From positions 1 through 11,656 of the forward strand of contig CBFHQE010000100.1 of assembly GCA_965657935.1 (NCBI GenBank): 11,656 nt of DNA, given 5' to 3'. Below, one piece after another: positions 7,132-11,656 of this stretch. Source of the stretch: Maricaulis sp965657935 (GTDB taxonomy: Bacteria; Pseudomonadota; Alphaproteobacteria; Caulobacterales; Maricaulaceae). How positions within the stretch are numbered: position 1 is the stretch's first letter; each line of letters opens with the position of its first letter. Under the pieces are notes generated by a model. The model had not been told where the DNA came from. It saw nothing but the letters and a program-made list of their open reading frames with translations, and made no database searches. A program made the translations under genes and the position numbers.

Positions 7132-7174
7132 AAGGGCCCTGTCGCACAGATTTCCGGCCTGCTAAAGCCCGGGC

Positions 7175-8464
7175 ATGACCCAAAACACACCTGATTTGCC
7201 GTTCAACATCTCCGATCATCACGTCTGGCGCCCTTATACCCAGATGAAAACCACGCCTCCGGCGCTGAAAGTGCGCTCGGCCGATGGCGTGTTCATCGAG
7301 CTTGAGGATGGGCAACGTCTGATCGATGGCGTCTCATCCTGGTGGACGGTGTGCCACGGTTATCGCCATCCCCACATCATGCAGGCAGTGAAGGATCAAT
7401 TCGACAGGGTCCCACACGTGATGCTGGGAGGGTTGACACATGAGCCGGCTCAGAAGCTCGCCGCGCGACTGGCCGGCCTCGCGCCGGGCGATCTCAACCA
7501 TGTCTTCTTTTGCGAGAGCGGGTCGGTGTCGGTCGAGATCGGGATGAAAATCGCGATTCAGTCCTGGATCAATCGTGGAGAACGCGGTCATACCAAATTC
7601 GTGTGTTTCAAAGGCGGCTATCACGGCGATACGCTGGCGACGATGTCGGTCTGCGATCCGGAGGAGGGCATGCACAGCCTGTTTGCCGGAGGACTACAGC
7701 AGCAGATCGTTACCGAACTGCCGCAGGACCCGGACAGCCGCGCGAAATTTGACGCTCTGATCTGTGCCCATCAGCACGAGATCGCCGGCATAATCACCGA
7801 ACCGCTCGTCCAGGGGGCGGGCGGGATGAAATTCCACGCTCCTGAGACCTTGCAGTATCTGCGCGAGGTCTGTGACAGACACGGCCTGCCGCTCATCCTC
7901 GATGAGATCATGACCGGGTTCGGGCGTTTGGGAACGATGTTTGCCTGCGAAAAGGCCGGCGTGGTTCCCGACATCATGACCGTGTCCAAAGCGCTCACGG
8001 GCGGAGCTCTGCCACTGGCTGCGGCAATCGCGTCTTCTCGACTGTTTGCGGATTTCTGGTCGGACGACGGCGGGGCGGCGCTGATGCATGGGCCGACCTA
8101 TATGGGCAATCCTGCCGCCTGCGCAGCGGCCAACGCATCTATCGACCTGTTCGAAAGCGAGCCGCGTCTGCAGCAGGTGGCTGCCATCGAGGCCGTGTTT
8201 GCTGAGCGCCTGCCCCAAGCGCGCAACCTGCCCGGGCTCCGCGATGTGCGCTGGCAGGGGGCAATTGGCGTGCTGGAGTTTGACGGGCTGCCAGAACTGG
8301 AGGGGCTCAAGGCGCGTTTTGTGGACGCCGGCGTCTGGGTCAGGCCGTTCGGGAATATCATCTACTTGATGCCGCCGTATGTGATTTCGCCCGGTGAGCT
8401 CGACCAGCTCATCTCTGCAACGCTCTCGGTGACGAAGGTCTGGGCGAGCGAACATTTCAATTAA
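7175..8464 (+). CDS. bioA: Adenosylmethionine-8-amino-7-oxononanoate aminotransferase
   Basis: BioA transfers an amino group, in the classical enzyme from S-adenosylmethionine, to KAPA to make 7,8-diaminopelargonate. It sits between BioF and BioD in the pathway. The product is 429 residues, typical for this class-III PLP aminotransferase. BioA-specific marks are VWRPYTQM (17-24) and VSSWW (53-57) near the substrate pocket. General class-III marks are GGYHGDT (147-153), LDEIMTGFGRLG (242-253) with the PLP-contacting Asp, VSKALTGG (270-277) with the Schiff-base Lys272, and HGPTYMGNP. The start follows directly from the N-terminal WRPYTQM spacing, although no clear Shine-Dalgarno site precedes it (CCCGGGC abuts the ATG). 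It is divergent from bioFD and ends exactly where the arsR control region begins, with no intrinsic terminator visible between them. Confidence 0.95.
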   Translation: MTQNTPDLPFNISDHHVWRPYTQMKTTPPALKVRSADGVFIELEDGQRLIDGVSSWWTVCHGYRHPHIMQAVKDQFDRVPHVMLGGLTHEPAQKLAARLAGLAPGDLNHVFFCESGSVSVEIGMKIAIQSWINRGERGHTKFVCFKGGYHGDTLATMSVCDPEEGMHSLFAGGLQQQIVTELPQDPDSRAKFDALICAHQHEIAGIITEPLVQGAGGMKFHAPETLQYLREVCDRHGLPLILDEIMTGFGRLGTMFACEKAGVVPDIMTVSKALTGGALPLAAAIASSRLFADFWSDDGGAALMHGPTYMGNPAACAAANASIDLFESEPRLQQVAAIEAVFAERLPQARNLPGLRDVRWQGAIGVLEFDGLPELEGLKARFVDAGVWVRPFGNIIYLMPPYVISPGELDQLISATLSVTKVWASEHFN

Positions 8465-8484
8465 ATTTCCATAATTGTGAAAAT
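8465..8484. promoter_or_regulatory. Candidate ArsR operator A
   Basis: A 20-bp quasi-palindrome of the form ATTTYCA-N6-TGRAAAT (16 of 20 positions symmetric), centred at 8474.5. It begins at the base after the bioA stop codon. A second copy lies 38 bp downstream in inverted orientation, and the two copies agree at 16 of 20 positions. A possible -35 hexamer, TTGTGA (8475-8480), lies within it. Confidence 0.55.
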
Positions 8485-8502
8485 GACCTTGTATCGATAT
8501 TT

Positions 8503-8522
8503 ATTTTCACTACATTGGAAAT
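8503..8522. promoter_or_regulatory. Candidate ArsR operator B
   Basis: The second dyad of the form ATTTYCA-N6-TGRAAAT, centred at 8512.5, with its last base directly before the arsR ATG. It contains TACATT (8511-8516), a possible -10 box 16 bp after TTGTAT (8489-8494). That reading would start the transcript at or next to the ATG. The only ribosome-binding-like sequence, GGAA, is 2 nt from the ATG, in keeping with a leaderless or very short leader. The promoter boxes are weak; the repeat is clear. Confidence 0.5.
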
Positions 8523-8852
8523 ATGAAAAAGAACGACGCTATCTCCGCCCTGGGCGCTCTCGCCCATGACTCCCGTCTCGATATCTTCCGGCTGCTGGTC
8601 AGCTGGGAATCGGACGATCCGGCCGAGGCCGGGCTTGCTGCCGGGGCGATTGCTGACGAATTGTCGCTGCCGGCGCCCACAGCCTCTTTCCATCTGAAAG
8701 AACTGTCACGGGCTGGCCTGGTCGAAGGCACGCGGAGAGGGCGGTCCATCATCTATCGGGCGCAGCTGGGAACATTGCGTTCGGTCGCCAACTTCCTGCT
8801 GCACGATTGCTGCAGTGCTTCCTCCCCCAGAATCAGGAGTATCACGCCATGA
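8523..8852 (+). CDS. arsR: ArsR/SmtB-family repressor with C-terminal vicinal Cys pair
   Basis: The product is 109 residues, the normal size for ArsR. It has a winged helix-turn-helix: ALAHDSRLDIFRLL (12-25), IADELSLPAPTASFHLKEL (43-61) as the recognition region, and a basic wing (GTRRGRSIIYRA, 69-80). The only two cysteines are adjacent, Cys96-Cys97 in LLHDCCSAS near the C-terminus. The usual E. coli-type CVCDL arsenic site in the DNA-binding helix is absent. This fits the group of ArsR proteins that bind As(III) through C-terminal cysteines. Having just the pair and no third Cys resembles the repressors described as selective for methylarsenite, as in the Shewanella example. It is joined to arsI by an ATGA overlap and preceded by two matching dyads, so autorepression and control of arsI are very likely. 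Ligand preference is an inference. Confidence 0.88.
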   Translation: MKKNDAISALGALAHDSRLDIFRLLVSWESDDPAEAGLAAGAIADELSLPAPTASFHLKELSRAGLVEGTRRGRSIIYRAQLGTLRSVANFLLHDCCSASSPRIRSITP

Positions 8853-9247
8853 AACGTCTTCATGTCAGCTTCAATGTCGAGGATCTCGACAGGTCCATCG
8901 CTTTTTACACCCAGTTGTTCGGTAGCGAGCCTACCGTCGTGCGCGAGGGATATGCGAAATGGTTGATCGAGGATCCGCGCATGAACTTTGTGATCGAGGA
9001 AACTGAAGAGGCTCATGGTTTCACCCATGCCGGGCTGCAAACCGAGAGTGAGGACGAGCTCAACGCAGTTTTTGCACGCATGAAATCTGCGGAGGCTCCC
9101 TACCTTCCCGAAGGCATAACAACGTGCTGTTATCACAAGTCCGAGAAGAGCTGGACCGCGGATCCGGACGGGGTGATGTGGGAGGCATTCTTCACGCATC
9201 ATCAGACGGAAGACTATGGCAAGGCACCTGATTTTGCGGCGAAATAG
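8849..9247 (+). CDS. arsI: ArsI/CadI-family dioxygenase (C-As lyase, VOC superfamily)
   Basis: ArsI enzymes are Fe(II)-dependent dioxygenases that cleave the carbon-arsenic bond of trivalent organoarsenicals such as methylarsenite and aromatic arsenicals. The product is 132 residues. His5 (RLHV), His60 (FTHAG) and Glu112 (WEAFF) sit where the three metal ligands of VOC-type ArsI are expected. Cys93-Cys94 in GITTCCYHKSEKSW is the vicinal pair that binds the arsenical, and TADPDGVMWE is the family's C-terminal signature. The start is the ATG at 8849, which overlaps the arsR stop as ATGA. CAGGAG lies 9 nt upstream, and an in-frame upstream start at 8807 would add 14 residues with no homology. 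The annotation CadI is an alternative for close relatives, but the full set of ligands and cysteines supports ArsI. No arsM, arsP, acr3 or arsC gene accompanies it in the window. Confidence 0.88.
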   Translation: MKRLHVSFNVEDLDRSIAFYTQLFGSEPTVVREGYAKWLIEDPRMNFVIEETEEAHGFTHAGLQTESEDELNAVFARMKSAEAPYLPEGITTCCYHKSEKSWTADPDGVMWEAFFTHHQTEDYGKAPDFAAK

Positions 9248-9288
9248 ATGCGAGTGCAGTTGAAGCTGCTTTGCCTGCTGAAAGTCGC

Positions 9289-9317
9289 TTGACCCAGCGC
9301 CAGCTCGCGCATAAACA
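9289..9317 (+). promoter_or_regulatory. Probable promoter of tRNA-Asp
   Basis: TTGACC (9289-9294, 5/6 to consensus) and TAAACA (9312-9317, 3/6) are separated by 17 bp. The predicted start near 9324 is about 20 nt before the mature tRNA, in the 97-bp gap after arsI. Confidence 0.45.
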
Positions 9318-9323
9318 GCACAC

Positions 9324-9337
9324 CTCGCTTCGGCGAG
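9324..9337 (+). other. UUCG-tetraloop hairpin in the tRNA-Asp leader
   Basis: CTCGC-TTCG-GCGAG is a 5-bp stem closed by an exceptionally stable UUCG tetraloop. It begins at the predicted tRNA transcript start, 7 nt before the mature tRNA. There is no T-tract, so it is more likely a leader element removed in tRNA maturation than an arsI terminator. Confidence 0.4.
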
Positions 9338-9344
9338 CCACATT

Positions 9345-9421
<77 letters not shown>

Positions 9422-9448
9422 CTTCTTTGAGAAGTGGTCGGATACGAA

Positions 9449-9479
9449 AAAGCCGCTCCACCGAGCGGCTTTATTTTTT
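9449..9479 (+). terminator. Intrinsic terminator of tRNA-Asp
   Basis: AAAGCCGCT (9449-9457) and AGCGGCTTT (9464-9472) form a perfect 9-bp stem with a 6-nt loop CCACCG. It runs into a T-rich tract (TTTATTTTTT, 9470-9479), 27 nt after the tRNA. It is the clearest terminator in the window and ends the tRNA (and any arsRI read-through) transcript. Confidence 0.9.
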
Positions 9480-9570
9480 CATGCACCAGCTCAACTAGAT
9501 ATCCCTTGTCTCGGAACACCAACGCAGGACCTTGACTCTAAAGGCTGCGACCTTAGCCAAGAGAGGAGCC

Positions 9571-9588
9571 CGGGATGTATACATCCCG
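9571..9588. repeat. Perfect 18-bp palindrome
   Basis: CGGGATGTATACATCCCG reads identically on both strands, with no loop. It could be a site for a dimeric DNA-binding protein or the closed stem of an RNA. No adjacent gene claims it: the nearest starts are about 290 bp to the right. Confidence 0.7.
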
Positions 9589-9793
9589 AGAGAGCTCAAT
9601 CGCCGCCGATCCAATGACAGTGGGTGTCAGATGTCTAGGGTGGCCGACCGCCGGCTCTCTTTAAAGCATGGCAGGCTGAGTGGGCGAGGAATGCATTGCT
9701 TGCGAGGGTCCGTTGCCGGAGCAATGTGGTCGGAGGTCAGATCATAATGTTCCGAGGGGAATATTGGACCGGCGAGCAGCCGCGCTGACCGGT

Positions 9794-9822
9794 TTTACCC
9801 TGCAAGCCTAACAAGTTTTAAC
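9794..9822 (+). promoter_or_regulatory. Possible promoter of the GyrI-like gene
   Basis: TTTACC (9794-9799) and TTTAAC (9817-9822) are 17 bp apart, each 4/6 to the sigma-70 consensus. The implied start near 9829 leaves a leader of about 47 nt that contains the hairpins next to the ribosome-binding site. Confidence 0.3.
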
Positions 9823-9842
9823 TTCCATTTCCCCTTCGCTGC

Positions 9843-9872
9843 GGTGAGAATTTCCGCTCACCTCGGAGGGTG
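9843..9872 (+). promoter_or_regulatory. Two mutually exclusive hairpins over the ribosome-binding site
   Basis: GGTGAG (9843-9848) can pair with CTCACC (9857-9862) around an 8-nt loop, leaving the Shine-Dalgarno GGAGG (9865-9869) free. Alternatively CACC (9859-9862) can pair with GGTG (9869-9872), with an added U-G pair and a 4-nt loop, which encloses the Shine-Dalgarno. Both use the same CACC, so they cannot coexist. Regulation by this switch is only inferred. Confidence 0.3.
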
Positions 9873-9875
9873 ATC

Positions 9876-10577
9876 GTGACAAAAATTGATATGAAGAAGG
9901 AAGACCGTTGTTGCTACAGCGGCCGGAAGGGACGTTTTGACCTCGTCTCTGTCCCGGAAATGAACTTCCTGCAGATTGACGGCAAGGGTGATCCAAACAC
10001 GTCCAAGGCGTTTTCAAGCGCCGTGGCGTCCTTGTTTGCCCTGTCCTACAACTTAAAATTCTATTCCAAGCTGAAACGCGAGCGCGATTATGCGGTGATG
10101 CCGCTGGAGGCGCTGTGGTGGGCCGCGGATGAGGCCGTGTTCCAGCGGCTGGAGAAAGATGAGTGGCTCTGGACCGCCATGATCAGGCAGCCTGACTGGA
10201 TCGATCAGGAATTGCTGGACATTGTGCTCGAGGAAACTGTCGAGAAAATCAATCGCAAGCGCGAAGCAGCAACCGATGAACAGACTCTCCGCAAGGTGCG
10301 TCTGGCACGCTGGAGCGAGGGCGAGTGCGTTCAAACGCTTCATCTGGGCAGTTTTGATGCCGAGGGCCCGGTACTGGCCGAGATGCACGACACGTTTATC
10401 CCGGGCCTTGGCGGTAGGATGCGTGGCAAACATCACGAAATCTATCTCAGCGATCTGCGCCGTACGCCGTCCGACCGGTTGCGCACCATTTTGCGTCAGC
10501 CTGTCGAACTACCGCAAGGCGGGATTTTTGCGCAACGCAAGCGCGACCAGGTAGACGTAGACGAAGAGCTGGCCTGA
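9876..10577 (+). CDS. GyrI-like domain-containing protein
   Basis: From the GTG at 9876 the product is 233 residues. GGAGG lies 6 nt upstream of this GTG; it would be directly adjacent to the GTG at 9870 and too far from the ATG at 9891. The protein matches the longer GyrI-like family (one domain fused in tandem, SHV-like fold): FDLVSVPEMNFLQIDGKGDP (21-40), YNLKFYSK, AVMPLEALWW (73-82), and a terminal HHEIYLSDLRRTP with LRTILRQPV. GyrI-like proteins bind small molecules, and members of this longer type have been reported to hydrolyse cyclopropanoid DNA-alkylating natural products, so a detoxification role is possible. It is not a DNA-binding regulator because no HTH precedes the domain. About 22 residues after RQPV are an unusual tail that exactly overlaps the end of the convergent membrane-protein gene. 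Confidence 0.82.
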   Translation: MTKIDMKKEDRCCYSGRKGRFDLVSVPEMNFLQIDGKGDPNTSKAFSSAVASLFALSYNLKFYSKLKRERDYAVMPLEALWWAADEAVFQRLEKDEWLWTAMIRQPDWIDQELLDIVLEETVEKINRKREAATDEQTLRKVRLARWSEGECVQTLHLGSFDAEGPVLAEMHDTFIPGLGGRMRGKHHEIYLSDLRRTPSDRLRTILRQPVELPQGGIFAQRKRDQVDVDEELA

Positions 10578-10937
10578 ATAGACAGTTATTGCCATCAGGC
10601 TGTTATTGAATTCGGAGTTTTCGAGCAGCAGAATCCAGTCAACTACGCGCGCAATGATCACGAAGGCATAGGTGATTAGCACCCCATTATGACCACGCCA
10701 GAACAGGTAAAGGCTCGGTGGTGTGAAGGCGATCGCCGTATAAAAAGCGATATCGTTCCATATTGTAAGCTCCGCGGTGAAGGATTCCGCATCGAAGCTT
10801 TCGGTCGATGGTGATGCTCCCAGTCTGGAAGCGATGTCCACAAATACCCAATAGAATGAATAGGCCGCTGTAGCGAGTATGACGATGAAGGCTGCCCAGA
10901 ACAGGGCGGATCTTTGATGCATCGCTGCAGCGGCCAT
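10509..10937 (-). CDS. Small four-helix membrane protein of unknown function
   Basis: The product is 142 residues with four hydrophobic segments at about 11-33, 60-80, 85-105 and 114-135, and polar ends (final RKNPALR). No family is recognised. The start ATG at 10937 has GGAG 7 nt upstream; an ATG five codons later lacks one. The gene follows the AbgT-family transporter on the same strand after a 25-bp gap, so the two are probably co-transcribed. That makes a role near the transporter possible but unproven. Its last 69 bp overlap, antisense, the 3' end of the GyrI-like gene. The regular hydrophobic pattern, the ribosome-binding site and the operon position support a real gene in the face of that overlap. 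Confidence 0.65.
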   Translation of the reverse strand: MAAAAMHQRSALFWAAFIVILATAAYSFYWVFVDIASRLGASPSTESFDAESFTAELTIWNDIAFYTAIAFTPPSLYLFWRGHNGVLITYAFVIIARVVDWILLLENSEFNNSLMAITVYSGQLFVYVYLVALALRKNPALR

Positions 10938-10962
10938 TTCTGTGCTCCGTTCGCTGGCGGTG

Positions 10963-11656
10963 CTAGCTCCCGCCCGTCAGCGTGCTCGGATCAATCGTGA
11001 CCGGAGCAAAGCCCGGGCCCAGCGGCAGATCCAGCACAACGAAGATACCCAAAACCGACATCGACACGATCAGGATCGCGATCGAATAGGGCAGCATGGT
11101 CGCGATAAGGCTGCCAAGTCCAAATTCCGGCATGTAGCGGCGTGCAAAAACCAGAACCAGCGGCATGTAGGGCATCAGCGGCGTGATGATATTGGTCGCG
11201 CCATCGCCGACACGATAGGCGGCGGTGGTCGCATCCGGGCCGATGCCGAGCAGCATGAGCATGGGGACCGCGACAGGAGCCAGCATGGCCCATTTGGCCG
11301 ACGCAGAGCCGACAAAGAGGTTCAACACGGCCGTCAGGAGCACCATGGCGATCAGCAGGACAGGCGCTGGCAGGCCGGATGCCTGCAGTGTTGATGCGCC
11401 GGAAATTGCGAGGATCGTGCCCAGATTCGAGGACGCGAACTGGTCCAGGAAAAGCGCCATCGTGAAAGCCAGGACGATATAGACGCCCATGTCCGCCATA
11501 GCGTCCGAGGACATTTTCACGACATCCTTGTCGGATTTGACTGTGCCAGCGGCTAGACCATAGGCCAGTCCGGCGGCGAGGAATGCGACAAGGGAGAGTC
11601 CCACTATCGAGTTGTAGAATGGTCCCAGCGGATTCAATTCGCTGGCTGGATCTAGT
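10963..11656 (-). CDS. AbgT-family transporter (C-terminal part, 5' end off the window)
   Basis: AbgT proteins are inner-membrane transporters of about 500 residues. AbgT itself imports p-aminobenzoyl-glutamate, and the relatives MtrF and YdaH have been described as antimetabolite (sulfonamide) exporters. The visible frame is the last 231 residues and is open to the right edge. It carries the family's signatures: KSDKDVVKM, SASAKWAMLAP in a re-entrant/broken-helix region, and YRVGDGATNIITPLMPYMPLVL spread over the last conserved segment, with several more membrane helices. A TTG at 11637 is in frame but is not the start: preceding codons (ending DPASE) remain open and the N-terminal half of the family is missing. 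The following small membrane gene is 25 bp downstream. Substrate and direction of transport cannot be told from the sequence. Confidence 0.9.
   Translation of the reverse strand, partial: LDPASELNPLGPFYNSIVGLSLVAFLAAGLAYGLAAGTVKSDKDVVKMSSDAMADMGVYIVLAFTMALFLDQFASSNLGTILAISGASTLQASGLPAPVLLIAMVLLTAVLNLFVGSASAKWAMLAPVAVPMLMLLGIGPDATTAAYRVGDGATNIITPLMPYMPLVLVFARRYMPEFGLGSLIATMLPYSIAILIVSMSVLGIFVVLDLPLGPGFAPVTIDPSTLTGGS

Larger units (their letters stand above)
9481..9842. other. Gene-free stretch rich in inverted repeats
   Basis: No credible protein gene is seen on either strand: the short frames here lack ribosome-binding sites and ordinary composition. The stretch holds an 18-bp perfect palindrome (9571-9588), a 7-bp inverted pair AGAGAGC/GCTCTCT (9589-9595 and 9654-9660), a 7-bp inverted pair CATTGCT/AGCAATG (9694-9700 and 9720-9726), and an ACCGG...CCGGT pair (9768-9772 and 9789-9793) running into TTTT. 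The order of stems ending in a stem with a short T-run would suit a small structured RNA, but no known RNA family is recognised. Confidence 0.4.

Noticed and set aside
7132..7174. BioR or BirA operator between bioF and bioA
   Set aside because: No TTATNNATAA-like box and no extended dyad matching those families; only short GC palindromes are present.
7694..8455. 253-residue minus-strand frame opposite bioA
   Set aside because: A frame shadow of a clearly coding gene in GC-rich DNA; composition rich in Arg/His/Gln and no domain recognised.
9532..9747. 71-residue frame from a TTG start in the gene-free stretch
   Set aside because: No ribosome-binding site, Arg/Ser-rich low-quality composition, and it crosses the palindrome and other inverted repeats.
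10942..11394. 150-residue plus-strand frame opposite the AbgT-like gene, rich in Arg/Gln/His/Asp
   Set aside because: The composition is what results from reading a hydrophobic membrane-protein gene on its antisense strand.

Overview
The window looks like chromosomal DNA of a GC-rich alphaproteobacterium, probably a marine or aquatic Hyphomonadaceae/Maricaulaceae-type organism. That placement is an inference from the protein styles (a DUF1501/DUF1800 pair, a BioA/BioF/BioD set, an ArsI-type lyase) and not from any marker gene. I see no prophage, insertion sequence, CRISPR array or conjugation gene. Both ends cut through a gene: a YiaA/YiaB-type membrane protein on the left and an AbgT-family transporter on the right.

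Layout. (1) 1-1712: a membrane-stress module. A YiaAB-domain protein and a PspA/IM30-family protein are read leftward, and a TetR-family repressor is read rightward. The intergenic region between pspA and tetR holds two near-identical inverted-repeat operators. (2) 1775-1850: tRNA-Val(UAC) with its own promoter. (3) 1968-5117: a leftward pair of exported proteins of unknown function, a DUF1800 lipoprotein on a Gly/Pro tether followed by a Tat-exported DUF1501 protein. (4) 5294-8464: biotin synthesis, with bioF-bioD leftward (GTGA start/stop overlap) and bioA rightward from a 43-bp divergent gap. bioB is not in the window. (5) 8465-9247: a compact arsR-arsI operon. A two-cysteine ArsR is joined by an ATGA overlap to an ArsI-type C-As lyase, and the whole 58-bp leader consists of two dyad operators. 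(6) 9345-9480: tRNA-Asp(GUC) and a strong intrinsic terminator. (7) 9481-9875: a gene-free stretch rich in inverted repeats, including a perfect 18-bp palindrome. (8) 9876-10577: a GyrI-like protein whose C-terminal extension overlaps, tail to tail, the end of a small four-helix membrane protein gene (10509-10937). That gene lies downstream of the abgT-like transporter gene (10963 to the right edge).

How the genes work together. BioF, BioA and BioD catalyse three consecutive steps from pimeloyl-ACP/CoA to dethiobiotin. ArsR and ArsI look like a sensor and enzyme for trivalent organoarsenicals. PspA, the YiaAB protein and TetR look like an envelope-stress response controlled by a ligand-sensing repressor instead of the classical PspF. 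The DUF1501/DUF1800 pair is probably a periplasm/envelope system whose role I cannot name. The best candidates for something little described are the TetR-PspA-YiaAB module with its twin operators and the minimal arsRI operon with its double dyad.
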